A DNA stretch of 64,000 nucleotides from Anoplolepis gracilipes (lineage: Eukaryota > Arthropoda > Insecta > Hymenoptera > Formicidae), in assembly GCF_047496725.1 (NCBI RefSeq), contig NC_132977.1, positions 8,531,501 through 8,595,500 on the forward strand, written 5' to 3'. Below, one piece after another: positions 25,702 through 38,702 of this stretch; the stretch's first letter is position 1, and each line of letters starts with the position of its first letter. Position numbers and translations under genes: made by a program. The notes beneath the pieces were generated by a model. It worked only from the letters and a program-made list of their open reading frames with translations. It had not been told where the DNA came from and made no database searches.

Positions 25702-27466
25702 CCCGAAATAACGTTAACAATTATAAATAATAAATTATAAATACACTATTCGGAACATCAATGCCAGCAATAGCGATCGAATTGAGAGCTGTCGATCAGA
25801 TCTAAAAATTAAAGACAAGAACGAAAAAGAGAGACAAAGCGATGATAAAAAAAGAGTTTTTGTTTTAAAAAAAAGTTTATCGCAAATTTTTATATTTTGT
25901 CCACTTGAAACTTACGAAATGAGTTATATCTAATTACATAATATGGGCTGCCTCTGACGTCTCGAACCACATCAGCCGAGAAAAGCCGTTAGTGTATACT
26001 CGTTGCGCTTCTAACTTACATCATTTTCAATCGAGTGCAAATATTTTCAGATTTCTATCAAACGACCTTTTTTCTCTGTGTGTGTCTTACCAGCCGCTCG
26101 GCATCCTCGAGTCGAAACCCTCAATACCGAGGGGGTTATATTTTTTTCGCAGATATCGCAAGATGGATTTTGAAATGAGATGTACATAAATATATTGTCT
26201 AGAAAAAATTTTTTTTATATTCCATATATTGCAAATTGATATTGCAAAGATCAAGATGTCATACGAGAAATACCTACTAATTTTTTTTAAAGATTACATG
26301 CACTATAAAAATGTTAGATTATTTTCTGCAAATGAGTAAACATTTGTAAACGTCAATTAAAAATATATTGAAAAGTATGAATTAAAGTAAAGTAAAATTT
26401 AATTAATGTACGAAGAATAGAAACATGGGTCTTCATTTAAATTCATTATTGTACATATACGACGTGCATCGTAATGTCGATTAAACTTAATTTATTATTT
26501 TTAGGTAAAAAGAAACAGCTTGATCACGCGTGGAACAAATTTTCATGTGTCATTCTTGTTTTACGTATGCGTCAAAAACGTGTATCTCACTAAATATAAT
26601 CTCAAAAATGCGTCATATGACTCATAATTAAGATCTTACTTAGAAACGTTTATATAATCGTAAAGGCTTTAGTTTCTCCGCCCACCGATGGATCTGTCAG
26701 TTCAACGTAAGTCTAATCTGTTTTATGGCGCATGGCGCCGCGGATACTTCACGGATAAGTATGCCGTTATACCCTATATATCCGTTATATAGATATACGG
26801 TGTATACATACAGACACGTAATCACCGTGCCGGAGGCACGATAAAATTTGTCGTTTCGTCCGAGCCGAGCGATTCGATTGTTTGTCGCGCCGTATCGCCG
26901 TGTGTTGCGCAATCGATTGCTCCTTATCGCGCTAATTATCAGCAAATCTTCCTATCAGAGTAAATATGGTAATATTGTTATGGATACTTGCGGGCCTATC
27001 ATCGGCGTTACCAATATGGCCGTCGTTACCGATATCTCGTTGATATCACTACGTGATCATTGTTGATCGTAAGTTGCTATGCACAGAAGGTACTAATTGG
27101 TGAACATGAATCTACTTCGTAACGGTATTTATTTTAATGTTAGTGTATAATTTTAAAAAATGTATGTAATATTTTTCAAAAAGCGATAGAAAATATTAAA
27201 TTATGTGTAAATATTAAATTATAATTTCATTTTTATTTTAGTGTAATATGAGTAATATATTTAATATTAAATTTAGAAATTATATAAATGTAAGATATAC
27301 AAATTGTATAATATTTAAACAAAAGCAAAGTATACTTAAAGAATAATATAATAAAAACATTAAATATTTAAATAAAAAACATAGTTTTAACCGTTTGCAT
27401 GCAACGTTTATGTCATCACTATCAATATTTGAATCATATAGTTGGCGCGATTTTCTGGTAGTTTAA

Positions 27467-27594
27467 GTTGCTCAAAGAGATTTGTTTATCTTTATAAAAG
27501 AATGAATAAATTTTACAAATTATTTGAAACCGTCGTTTCTAAAATATAAGACGAAAGAGAAAAAGAAATTCCACCGTTGCTCAAAGAGATTTGT
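27467..27594. repeat. Diverged direct repeat with 19-bp identical core
   Basis: GTTGCTCAAAGAGATTTGT occurs at 27467-27485 and again at 27576-27594, a 109-bp offset. Downstream of each copy there are loosely similar A-rich segments, so this may be an old tandem duplication. Confidence 0.8.
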
Positions 27595-28198
27595 CTGTCG
27601 TCGTCGTTGCAGTCACACCGGAAATACAAAACGATAAAGTATTTCACAGATTGTTGACTGCACTTCTATTTATAAAAATTTATTTATAAATTCTATTTAT
27701 AAATCTATAGATATAAGAAAAAAAAAAATGATATTCCGCTCTACACCTAACCTGACTAGCAAACTTTTGAAAAATCGAGCTGTTGATTGTAAGTACGTCT
27801 AGTTGACAAATAAAAAAATTACGTTATGCATCTAAAAGTTATGTCTCAATTGCTGTACATTTATGCCAGCGAGACATTGTATCTATTCCGAATAGGTATT
27901 TCGATGCAACTTTACAGAAAGATATTACGAGGAAAAGAGATACCCTGCTGTGTGCCTTTTGCACGAAACGGCAGGCCGTTCCAGCGCAGTTGTTCCCGCG
28001 ATAATCTCACTTGGTAGGACGATACACGGGAATAGGATATGAGAAGAAGGAGCGCGGATAACGCACTCGGTTATTTTTCGATCTACCGCGCTCGGTACAT
28101 TAGCCAACGTGTTTTGAAACACTCGCCGAGCGTATTTGCCTTGGCACGAGTAGCACGGTGTCTCTTTCATCTCGCCACGCTGCCAGAAGTTCTACACT

Positions 28199-28201
<3 letters not shown>

Positions 28202-28241
<40 letters not shown>

Positions 28242-28245
28242 TCTC
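28202..28245. repeat. (TC)n microsatellite
   Basis: About 16 CT units then a short CTTT-interrupted tail. Confidence 0.95.
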
Positions 28246-28403
28246 ACTCCCCCTACTCGCTTTGCTTTGTCGTCCCTTAAGCATCTCGTGAGAGTTGAAA
28301 AAAGATGATCCGAAATAAAATAATTCTGAATTTCGCCGAAGTCGTTAAAGACTCATTTGCGATACAATTCTCAGAGACATAAAATCGCTCGGGTTTCGCA
28401 CTG

Positions 28404-28427
28404 TTATTATTATTATTATTATTATTA
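28404..28427. repeat. (TTA)n trinucleotide repeat
   Basis: Eight TTA/ATT units. The minus-strand poly-Asn frame is an artefact. Confidence 0.95.
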
Positions 28428-30600
28428 CATATGGTACTGTTGTTAACGAATTGATAGATATCCGAAGGATCATTATACTTTCGGATATAACTGCGTCGAT
28501 AATATGAAAATGAATCATTTATTACGCTACAACGATCAATTGACTGAGTTTCCATCAGGCCTTTTGGCAGCAATCACTGTCAATCACCTACATGCATCGC
28601 GTTTGCGTTATCCCGAGATAATCGGTGAAATATTTGAGAATCGATGACAGGTAGCTTGAATAATTAATAATTTCCATTTGTAATGAATGCAAATTAAACT
28701 CGTGTTACTGGGGGAGTGAGGAGGGTAGTTATCTGATAATTGTATTTTCCACAACTTAAAATTGTTATTTGTAAAAGATATAAAGAGGTATTTTTTATCA
28801 TGTAAAATTTCAACATCTTTTAATATTGAAATTTTTCAGACGTCTCGTATGCTATTCGGCTTGTAACGCAATTTGACGAATAATGTCAAGAAAATAGTTA
28901 AACATTCTCTTTATTATTCGTTGGTAAAGCACGTGATAATTTATGATAAATACGACAGAAGGCCTACGACGTATGAAACGTTAAAGATAAATAAATATCT
29001 ATTACAAGTTTTAAAGCTGCCAGATTCTGGCGTTTAATTAAGCAGACCAAGCAGCTGCGGGAGGCAAGACGGGCGGTCGAGGCGGCAAAATGCCGAAGAT
29101 AAGTACAGAAACAAAATAGCGAGGATTTAGAACCGCAGCCGTGACGAATTCAATTTGTCGCCGCGACACAAGCTACACAAAGGCCCGAAGGCTCTCTGCC
29201 ACCTCGGCAATGCGTATGTTATCATTGCCACTATATCCAATTCCTCCCGCAACAGAGGCGAGGAGACACCAATGTTGATGGAACTCGAAGACTAAACATT
29301 GAGAACATTTCCGCTACTGTAATTTATTGTGTTCAGCCGTTGTTCGCATTGGGAGATAAATCTAGATGAGACATTTCAAGTACTTTGTGTATATACTCGA
29401 TAATAATTATACATGTGTTGACGGTGTTCTACGACCGGTGAACAACTCGCTAGAATTTCCCGTCTTACGATCTAAAAATTGGCACAGATGTGCCAACATC
29501 GTCTCGTTATCGTGGCAGTTTAAGCAGAGCAAACATTGCTAGAGCCTCACTTTGTTGAGGAACCTAATCGAGGATTCGCAAACGTCTGCTACCGTGGCAT
29601 CGAATCGAGCACGCTCGTCCTACATCGATTCGATACCGTTCGTCGCGTGATTACGCGACAGGAAGCGGAAACGATGAATCGCTGACGAGCGCGCTTATCG
29701 CGTCGCTTTATCTATCGCGCTAATTTTTATTATTGCCATGTTTATAGGATGTTACGCGGTTGCGACAATTTTAACATCTGGCCACATCCTATCCGGGAAA
29801 AATGTGTATCTCTGTTTCTGTCTCTTTCTTTCTCTCTTTCTCCCCTCCGACTAATAATACACTAGTAGGAACAACTCCGTATCCGCCTGTATCGAATTTA
29901 AATTTGACGTTCAAACGTTCCGTAGGTGTCACGTGCGAGTGACACGCAGACCTAACGGAACCGGCGCCGAAAATAAAGAAATCTCCGCGTTTTCTGGCAA
30001 CGTCCGCGTGGGGCCGTGATTCAGACGCGCGACAAGAGTGATTTATTTGCGGAATGGCGAACGGGGCGCTTCTCGGAGCGCACGATTTAAATACGCGAAA
30101 CGCGAGCCTGTCTTCGGGGGTGACGGACAGGGTGTCGCGGGCACAGCGAGGATCGTTCACAATGTCTTGTTGAAATTACAGGCGTGCCGTGACAGAGGCA
30201 TTCGGCCGATGGTGCGGCCGGAGCTACGACTTGTATACGACAACGATGGCTCTAAAGCGTTGAGATAATGAGCCGCGAGACACGAACGACGGCTGCATTC
30301 GCAAATTATCGCCACTTCGTTTCGCGGGTGGATAATATATATTTAAGCATATGCGAAAAGCAATACGGCTCCGTATGTATGTATATGTATGTATATGCGT
30401 GGTGCTCGCGAACGGAACAACCGTCCAAGGATTTTTCAATGACGACACTGCAATCATAATCGAGAGCAGAATTTTTCTGACTTTAATCTAGAAAAGTATA
30501 CGAAAAAGAGATCGCTGGCTCAAGAATTAATTACTCAAGATTGGCAAGAGGCAATTTAGCCTTTAACGATGTAAAAACTTGCTGATTACAGAGTTGATTG

Positions 30601-30621
30601 ATAAGTAATAAGTAATAAGTA
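30601..30621. repeat. ATAAGTA heptamer, three tandem copies
   Basis: Three ATAAGTA copies in a row in an AT-rich stretch. Confidence 0.88.
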
Positions 30622-32639
30622 AATAAAGTGATAATTCTTATCAGTAAAAAGAAAGATAGCTGATACTACTTGCTTCATAACGTTTTTTGAAATAAATAAG
30701 ACAAGTTTCTAGATTATGCCTCCGATATCAAGTGATGAAAATGTTATTAATATACTGAAAAGCATGCGTGTTATCAACAAAAACGGCGGATAAATGAAAA
30801 TAAAGTATGTATTTACGACACACATTTCTTCAAAATTTATCGTCCGAGGTAGGAGTATGTCGTATATTATTATAAAACACACAGTCATGTAAAATCAAAT
30901 AGTTTATATATTATTCGCGTAATACTGTAATAATATTATAATATATAATATGCACTGCAAAAACAATATGTATTACAAAAGTTAAAAAAAAAAATCGTTT
31001 AAAGAGAAATTTTATTCGCATAATTTTTTTTATATTCAATCGCAAATAACGCGTGTCAGACATGTAAAACGATTAGCGGAATAATGAGGATTCACAGTTA
31101 CGTGAAATGTATACATCGACACATAGGTGTCTGATAATTATCGATCCGTCATAAACTAACGTACTTCCAAAGTCTCCATAATTCATGAACATACTCCTGA
31201 GTATCGCGCGACTATACCCCTCCCTCTGCGAGACATCCCGTCCTCGTTCCTCTTTCCTCTTCCTCGACACTATCGCATTATTTACTCCTCATTATCGTCC
31301 TTAAATCATCCCGTTGTTCGGAAGGGAGACTTGAGAGAAACTTCCATTACCTCTCTTTAATCGACGAATAATAAAAATCATTCCGGCACTCTACGGCGCG
31401 CGATGGCTTCTCAATAAAGACATTGTCCGTGGAACAAATTCTTATCCGTTAAAAGACGTCGTCGATGAGAAGAGAACGCGCGCCATCCCCCTTTTACCCT
31501 GCCTCTCCCTCCGAGACAAGAGGACGGACGAACAAGGACCAAGGATACGACGTCGACAAGAGGTGGGACGGGATCGGAGATTATCGGCTCCGGGATTACA
31601 ACGGGCTCGAAGGCTTCGAAGCAAACGATTTTCCTCGCGCGGGAATGGAGGTAAGGGAACAGAGGAAGGGCGGACGATGGTTGAAGGCGACAGGAAAGGA
31701 GGAGTGGTTGTTATTGGCTCTAAGGAGGATACTTATTGAACTCTTAGCGGCGTTTTTATCACTCCTTTCTCACGCGCGCGCCCGCTTTAAGTGTTTTTGG
31801 CTTTGTTTAAAGGCTCGTGCACACCCACCTCCGCTCGCCTCGCCGCTTTCACCCCTCTCGCATTATACACCCTTAACAGGTTACGCTTCCTTCTCCCTTT
31901 TACCCCCTTCTCTCTTTCCGCCCCCGTACACCTTTTCCTTTACCGCAAGATTTTTACGGGCTCGACCTCCTTGCACGCCGCTTCGTAAACCACGCAAAGT
32001 GCACGGCACTAAAGGGTGCAACTACCACTTAGACTCTTCCTGACCACTTCCGGGAGAAAAAAGGCTTCGAGTAGCGGCGGATAACTCGTATTCTGTATTA
32101 CCTCTCGAAGATTTATCGACCTGCCCTGGCTCTATATACCTCGTTCAATTGGCAATTTAACCTATATAGGACGAATCTTTCTATGGCTTACGTATAAAAA
32201 AGACAGATTCTTTTTTCGTAGCATTAATAAATTATTACCATCTTTAGATTTATAACAACACATACGAGCACGTATGCACATATTTTTGTATATATATTAA
32301 TTTTATCAATAATAAATCTTCTAAAAATATGTTGAAATTTTGCGTAAATCTTATTCAATTATGACTACAATACGCCAGTACTTTTTTTTATTATTATACG
32401 TATACCGTATAATAATACTGTTATAAATTTACACGCAATTATGTACATGCACACAATTAATCGACTTTGATTGCACATCTGCGGGAAACGTACTCGGGGG
32501 ATACCTCGCGACGGTCCCCATTCCTAGATAAAACAAAATGCAAGAGAGAACCGAGTCACCCGTCACGAGACGACCGTAGTTTGTTAGTCCGAATATTCGG
32601 CGGTAAAAGTGAAGGATGACCATCATTATCTCCATTCAT

Positions 32640-32960
32640 CCGCGTCGCGCGGCAGCTGCGTGTTGTTGCAGCTCGGGATTGCAGCGGGCGGTTAAGCGAG
32701 CAGAGCGCAGTTCACGCAGTTTCTCGGAGACGATTCGCGGCTATTTTTGCGCCGGGACCGAAACCGCGCTCGCGCAGGGGGGTCCCTTCCCCCCGGGTTA
32801 TTTACCCTCCCGATAAATATACGATAATGTTATCGCGCGCGGGGGTTCCGAAGGAAACCGCGGACCGGCGAATCGTAATAAAAGGTCCGCCGTCGCATTC
32901 CGGCGTTTTAACGACCCGAGCGAGCGGCCGTACCCGAAAGTCCCGACATGCCGTTACTAA
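32640..32960. promoter_or_regulatory. CpG-dense island near the cut exon
   Basis: About 320 bp crowded with CGCG, GCGC and CCG. It includes a G6-TCCCTT-C6 hairpin (32777-32794) and ends close to the (GA)n tract at 33033. It lies about 1.6 kb downstream of the cut exon in the direction of transcription. It could be an intronic regulatory element. No exon with splice signals is visible in it. Confidence 0.35.
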
Positions 32961-33027
32961 ATATATATCGGGATGCGTCTATTCAACCGGGCGCGACCAC
33001 GTTAATGGACAACAAGAGCGCACTACG

Positions 33028-33032
<5 letters not shown>

Positions 33033-33108
<76 letters not shown>
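33033..33108 (+). repeat. (GA)n microsatellite, about 38 units
   Basis: Uninterrupted GA dinucleotides. On the inferred transcript strand it is a (TC)n run. GAGA is also the site of the insect GAGA factor, so a chromatin role is possible but not shown. Confidence 0.97.
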
Positions 33109-33112
<4 letters not shown>

Positions 33113-33489
33113 GATACGGCTCGATCTCCGGCGTTTATATATGCTTTTCCAAATTGACTTCGTTATCTATTTCGATAGCTGATCAGACTATCGTTTGTTA
33201 CACGTTCGCTACTCGTGTAGCCGCGAGCGCACGGTTTGCGTGGTTCCGCAGGAGCGAGTAATTTGAAACGTTTATCACGAATCTAGGTCCCGATCGTGTA
33301 TCTTTCGCGGAAAAAATGCCACGCGAGAGTTGTGAAACGGCTTCACCCGAATTCATTATCTGCCGTTCGTACGCCAATCATGTTGCTACTATTATTAAAT
33401 GCGATTGGCCATGCGAAATCTACAACTACCCCTTTCTCTATTATTCATATATATATAAATATGCAAGTCTACTTTGTAAATATATAGAA

Positions 33490-34560
33490 TTTGTGACATG
33501 TAAATGCGAAATTATATGAAATAATGCACGAAAAAAAAATCAGTATATCATGTTCACACAATCTTTAAAATAGTAAATAATATTCTTTTTTAAAATATCC
33601 CTTCCGATAATAATATAATAAAATAATTTTCTAAATATAATATTTTACTGGTTATTTTTTTTTATTGTTAATAAAACTCTTATTTATATATAAAAATGAT
33701 TATTTTTTATGTGTCATCTTATTATCTATCAAGTATATAGAAATCAATTGATTGCTACTTGTTGCAAGGCTAACACATTTTTTCACATTTTACCTCACGT
33801 CAAAATATCAATAAGCTTTTAAAAAAATCTGCCACGATTTCCAATCTGTCACCTTGTAATCATCAATTAAAAAATGTGATTGAAATTTGAAGGTGTCTGC
33901 GCGATGACAACAGCCAGTTATAAAGGGATGAGTGTCAGGCATGCATGCGGTATACGAACGTGATTGCGTGGAACAGAATGGTGCGGGCGAACGAAGAAGG
34001 AGGGGGGACAATAAACCACCGAATACGGATATCGAACACGAGTAAGCAACGTTAGTCATTCACCTCGACATGCCGCGGCTCACGCATGTCTGCACGCGGA
34101 AATCGCGCTAACATACACGCGGTGGTTTTGCACGCTACAACCTCGAGTTGGTTAAGCCGCGCGCGACCGCTTGTGAACGAATGTTCGATTTATCAATCCT
34201 TTCGTAAGCCGTGAGAATCTGCCTCGCTTGTGTATGCCCCATTGTACCGATACTATTTTATTATCTACACGCGGTTACTATATAATGAAGAAAAGAAAAC
34301 TTATGAAAACAATTTATATGTGCGGGTGTTTATATTTCTTTTCAAAGACATTTTGTTGGACGATTGAATATTTTTGTTCCGTATAAATTTGGTATAAATT
34401 TTTCAATATTTCATTAAGAATAGAAAATAATAAGATAATATATTAACAATGTATACATATATATATAAAGAGAGAAGTTCTCAAGGACTCCTCTGAGATT
34501 ACAATCACCATTTCGCATGGCATTACACGAGAGAGCAACATTTTAGCAAAAGGGTTCAAG
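33490..34560. other. Intron DNA just downstream of the cut exon, no gene seen
   Basis: 33490-33800 and 34260-34480 are AT-rich; 33880-34240 is GC-richer and rich in CG. No second exon with acceptable splice sites on the minus strand was found. Confidence 0.55.
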
Positions 34561-34567
34561 TTTGATC

Positions 34568-34575
34568 CAACTCAC
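34568..34575 (-). promoter_or_regulatory. 5' splice site (donor) of the cut exon
   Basis: The minus strand reads AAAGAG|GTGAGTTG, a near-consensus donor, directly after the codons for AKDKE. Fly Cut continues from the same AKDKE into IKALLDELQRL. I found no matching sequence between here and position 1, so the next coding exon should lie beyond the window. Confidence 0.88.
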
Positions 34576-34776
34576 CTCTTTGTCTTTGGCCTGCAGTTCC
34601 TGCTCGAGGTTGCTGTTTGGCGTCCTTCTGGGATTGCTGGCATCGTGTACCTGCTGTTGATCGCTTCCCTGCGGAGGCTGAGACAATTGGTGTCCCTCAG
34701 TCTTGGAATTGCTGTCATTCGTTGCGGCGAGCTGTTCTTTCAGCGCGGCTATTTCTTTCTCCGCCGAAGTCGCTCT
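34576..34776 (-). CDS. ct: Internal coding exon of homeobox transcription factor Cut (CUX family), N-terminal coiled coil
   Basis: Seen: 201 bp, 67 codons, no stop, read in phase 0 from the acceptor to the donor. The translation opens RATSAEKEIAALKEQLAATN, continues through a Gln/Ser/Pro-rich linker (about residues 25-54), and ends with an acidic/basic helix LEQELQAKDKE. Known family (recalled, not searched): fly Cut has RATLAEKEVNTLKEQL near its start and, further on, an AKDKE block leading into IKALLDELQRL; human CUX1 has similar REAETLREQL and LEVELAAKEREI segments in order. Cut is a nuclear DNA-binding protein with three CUT domains and a homeodomain that specifies sensory-organ, wing-margin, tubule and neuronal fates. 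Those domains lie on exons outside this window. The segment here is probably a coiled-coil or interaction region. The exon begins exactly where the fly protein reads ...FWQQ|RAT, so the missing 5' exon should end in a Gln-rich WQQ-like segment. Both ends are phase 0, so skipping would keep frame. No Met is present, so this is not a first coding exon. Confidence 0.92.
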
Positions 34777-34800
34777 CTGAAACGAGAAGGAGAGAGGATA
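34777..34800 (-). promoter_or_regulatory. 3' splice site (acceptor) of the cut exon
   Basis: On the minus strand a pyrimidine run TCCTCTCTCCTTCTCGTTTC leads directly into the AG before AGAGCG. This is a textbook acceptor with an uninterrupted C/T tract. The frame it opens is the one matching Cut. A second AG lies in ATATCAG about 50 nt further upstream, but it has a weaker tract and would add unrelated residues. Confidence 0.88.
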
Positions 34801-37462
34801 ATGAGTATCTCACGAACGTCAACATTCGCAATTTATATCAGCACGATTCGCTCGACGAGAACTCTAATTCGCATTTTTAATTCCCTCTCATCGACCTAAT
34901 CAAGCGCGCGAGACAGAGATCGCATATTATGTTAAATATAGTATTGATTCGAGTCGCGTCATCCAAATCACACGATACAAAGAAGCGATATATTGGCATG
35001 ATACTCTTTATAAATTCCACTAATATAAGTTGCAGTGTAAATTCTTTACATCGCAGACGTTCGGTGAACTAGTTTCAAGATTAATTAACCGAAAGCGAGA
35101 AATCTTTCTCGCTCTCTTATTGTTAGATTCAATAATAATAACCGATAAAAACGTACATATTTTAAAATTTACGCGATTGTGCACGTAATTTAATTCTAGG
35201 GCGCAAGTCGAAATTAACGGTACAGACGTTTCTGTTCCATACAAATTTTTCACGGCGGTCCCGATCGTTAAATTACCGTTACGGAGCCGTGCGACGCGAA
35301 ATCAATCAATTCCCGCCGGCTGCACCTAATTTCGCGGCTACGAAAAGCCGGCGAAAATAGAAACGACGGCCCGCCGAGCCGTCGTGCGAGATCGCTTTGA
35401 TATTCTCAGCGCAGGAAATAGCGGGCTGGCGTCGCAGTTTCTTAGATCCCGCGCGCAAACATTGTAATGCACACTCTCTGCCGCTATAATAATGTAATTC
35501 TTTAATTCCGATACGGAAATTTGAGAGCTTATCGTACGAGAAAGTTTATGCATATCAATCACACTCTTTGTACGACATGATTAGCTTGTATAATCAAGAA
35601 TTACCTTTCTCTTAATTTCATGTAACAAGTATTATAATATAACCACGTCGCGTGGTTAATTATCAAGTAGCAACTAGAAATATTATATATCGCTTGTATA
35701 TCAATATATTTTTACGTGTTCACCTATTAATTGACGTAAAATTACGCAATTCAAATACAGTTGTCGCCGTATAATGTGTCAGTCATAATAATTAGCCTCG
35801 TGTGTCATGGCGTACCTTTCTGTTGAAACCACTCGTGCATGTCGGCGCGTAAAAGCACGACGCGCTGACAAGCGCGATGAAGGTGTAACTCTCACGAGGA
35901 GACCATTAACGACGAAATACTTTTGGCGATTGCGTCTGTCTTTGCTAGATCTGCGGCAAAGCGCTCGTTAATTAGCATGCCAATCGCGACGCCTGCCGCG
36001 ACGTTACCTTTACCGCGATTGTACAGCATAAACGACTGTCTTAAACGCGGAGATATATATGACGAAATCATCCTTTTTAAATCAAAGCTTTTGAAAAAAA
36101 AGCAAAGGTTCTGTTAATACGAAAATAACGAAGGTCTCGCTAAGTTAAAAGAGAAGATTACCTTTTCTCAGTAAAATATCTAATAATTGTTAAATATCAC
36201 ATAATATCTAACAAATTGCTTCGCGTTTTTCCTGCTTAGACATTAATTATAGCAACTTTTATATTCAAAGTAAACTCGACTATTTAAACGTCTCCTATCG
36301 TCGTAAAAAACGTAGTAAAATATCTATTAAGTTTCGTAAATGCTACGCGCAATTTAGAAAAAGAAAGAAGTTGACGTCTTCTTTTTTTCTCTTTTTCTCC
36401 TTCCAATGTAATAATTGAAGAAAGATAAAAAAAAATTTTTTTCAATATTCGCGTACAGGGCACTTGCGATTAAGATTCCGCTTCTCATCACCTTCACGAC
36501 AGTCCGATAGAGAGCATTCAGGAAGAGATTTGCGATCGATAGCTCAATTCAAACAAGTTATACCGTTCTACACCATCGTTTTCGCGATAACAATTTGTTA
36601 GTCTAATCGATTAATCAATTTATTAACGACAGCCTTTCTTGCCGAAACATACAAGTACTTTGTACTTTTGTGCAAAGCACGTGATTATTTTTTATTTCAC
36701 GTTAAACATTTTATTACGATCTTTTCACGACAAGTTATACGTGCGAATCGTACAAAGTGAGATTAATCAATTAACGATAAGCCCGAATTATGTATTAACA
36801 ATCTCGATTACAGTTTGGCGATTTAAATAAAAAAAAGTGAATTAATTTAAATATACTCGCCAATATTACTTAGATTAATGCACGATAATATTAATTTAGA
36901 ACGAAAGTGCACAGCTACTGAAAATACAATAGAATTGCCAGCATCGGACAATTTGGCATTAATTGCCTGAAGCGTGAAAAATCAGCGTAAATAAAACCCA
37001 ATGATATCTCAATCGCGCGACTCTTCTTGCTCATTGGATTTCTTTTTCAGCTTATGTAAACACGGATATCCAAGTAGTGGCATCAGCGTGTATCGATCTG
37101 TCAATGTGTGTGACGTCTCGCGAGACACACATATGGCGTCGCAATCGGTCGGCAGAAGTGAGGATGAGAGCGTGCTGCGCGGACAGAATCTCGGAGACAA
37201 GGAGAGAGGCGAATGAGAAACAGAGGCACCAGGCTACAGCAGGCAAGTAATGACCCATTGTTTCCTGCAAAAAGCCTTGACGATGTTATCGATAATTGCG
37301 AAATGATACGGGAAGCATAAATACATATCCGAGAGCGAGCCGTAATATACGGCTGTTCTAATAGCGGATGCGTATCGATAGCTGCCGTCTGGTGGCACAT
37401 CCTGCGTATTTGTCACGTGGACATACGTCAGGAAACGCAGCGGTGTGCAGCGGGCGGGGAGC

Positions 37463-37485
37463 GGGGGGGGGGGGGGGGAAGGGGG
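37463..37485 (+). repeat. G16 run followed by AAGGGGG
   Basis: Sixteen consecutive G, then AA, then five G, next to GGGCGGGGAGC. It could form a G-quadruplex on the plus strand, or C-rich RNA in the inferred transcript. Confidence 0.95.
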
Positions 37486-38394
37486 AAATTCCGAGAACTC
37501 GCGCGGCGCGATAGAGAGAGAATCGAGAGAGGATCGCCGATAACGATCGTCCTCCCGCGCAGAACGACTGCGATCGTTATATTAACAGCGGAAGTCGTTG
37601 GAGGATAATGGTTTTCTTCAAACGTCCCGAACGCGATCGAGCGTCGTAACGTGTGATTCAAGCGCAAAAGATTCTGACAACGATGATTTATAGCACCGAA
37701 ATAGCGCGACTGTATCTCGCGTCGATGCATCGTGTTATTATTATTACACTAAATATTCAACCATCGCGTAAATAAGCGCGAACGCGGCGATAATTTGTAA
37801 TTAAACTGCATTATAATGTACGGCTAATTTATATTTCCTACCATTACATTTTTGCATCGTTGGAAATAGGAGGCAAAACGCACTTTTACAAAAAGCATTG
37901 TAATATAAGAATCGCATCGTGCGATGCGATAACATCGCTCTAATGTTTTAGCTTTAATGAGAAACGATATGAATAAATTAAATTGCAGCGGAGATACATT
38001 TTTTTTCTTGATGCTTAGCATTTGTTCGAATAATATTGTTCCACATTATATATGATAATATTATATATATAAGTTAAAATTTTTAAAAAAATATTTTTCT
38101 CAAAAACCTTGACGAGTAGCCGTTGTTAAGAGTCGAAATAAATTTTTCGAAACAAATACTTAATAATGATATTAATAACAAGATTGCGATATCGGGAATA
38201 ATAGATTGGTCGCGTAATGTTAGCGCGCGAGAAACTTTACATTATCCTATAGCGGCAATATATAAGTGTATCCCCGTTATAGTTTCGTAGAACAATCGAT
38301 CGCCTTCAACATGACGGATATCTGGAAAAAACTGACGTGGTTCGGTTCTGTTGCGTGTACGCCATATAAGGCACCGAATCACTTCGCCGCCTCG

Positions 38395-38398
<4 letters not shown>

Positions 38399-38441
<43 letters not shown>
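38399..38441 (+). repeat. (GA)n microsatellite
   Basis: About 21 units. It faces the TC tract at 38703-38778, making an inverted pair about 260 bp apart. Confidence 0.97.
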
Positions 38442-38444
<3 letters not shown>

Positions 38445-38701
38445 CGAAAGAGAGAGATAGTGCTCTTAAGGCCGCGTTGCCTATAGCGATATTTTACCGT
38501 CAAATTCGTAATTATTTTAATTGGCTCCAGATGCTAATTAATGACCTAAACATATGCCGCGTTATATAGATCCGGTCCGATAGGGCTGCCTATGCCGCCA
38601 TCACCCCGGAGGCAGGGATTGGGGTGAGAACGCATGTGTTTGTCATTACATGCACTACGGCGATTTTATCACTTCTGAATAACATCCTCTGCCCCCCTGC
38701 C

Positions 38702-38702
<1 letters not shown>

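Noticed and set aside
31465..32043. 192-codon plus-strand frame, the longest in the window
   Set aside because: Lies in stop-poor GC-rich DNA, is Arg/Pro/Leu/Ser-rich with no domain, and is antisense to the inferred gene.
34617..34899. Two plus-strand open frames (87 and 84 codons) over the cut exon
   Set aside because: They are antisense shadows of the minus-strand Cut exon, which has the family match and both splice sites.
35595..35625. Minus-strand AAG|GTAATT as a donor near the cut exon
   Set aside because: No acceptor or coding frame matching Cut lies upstream of it.
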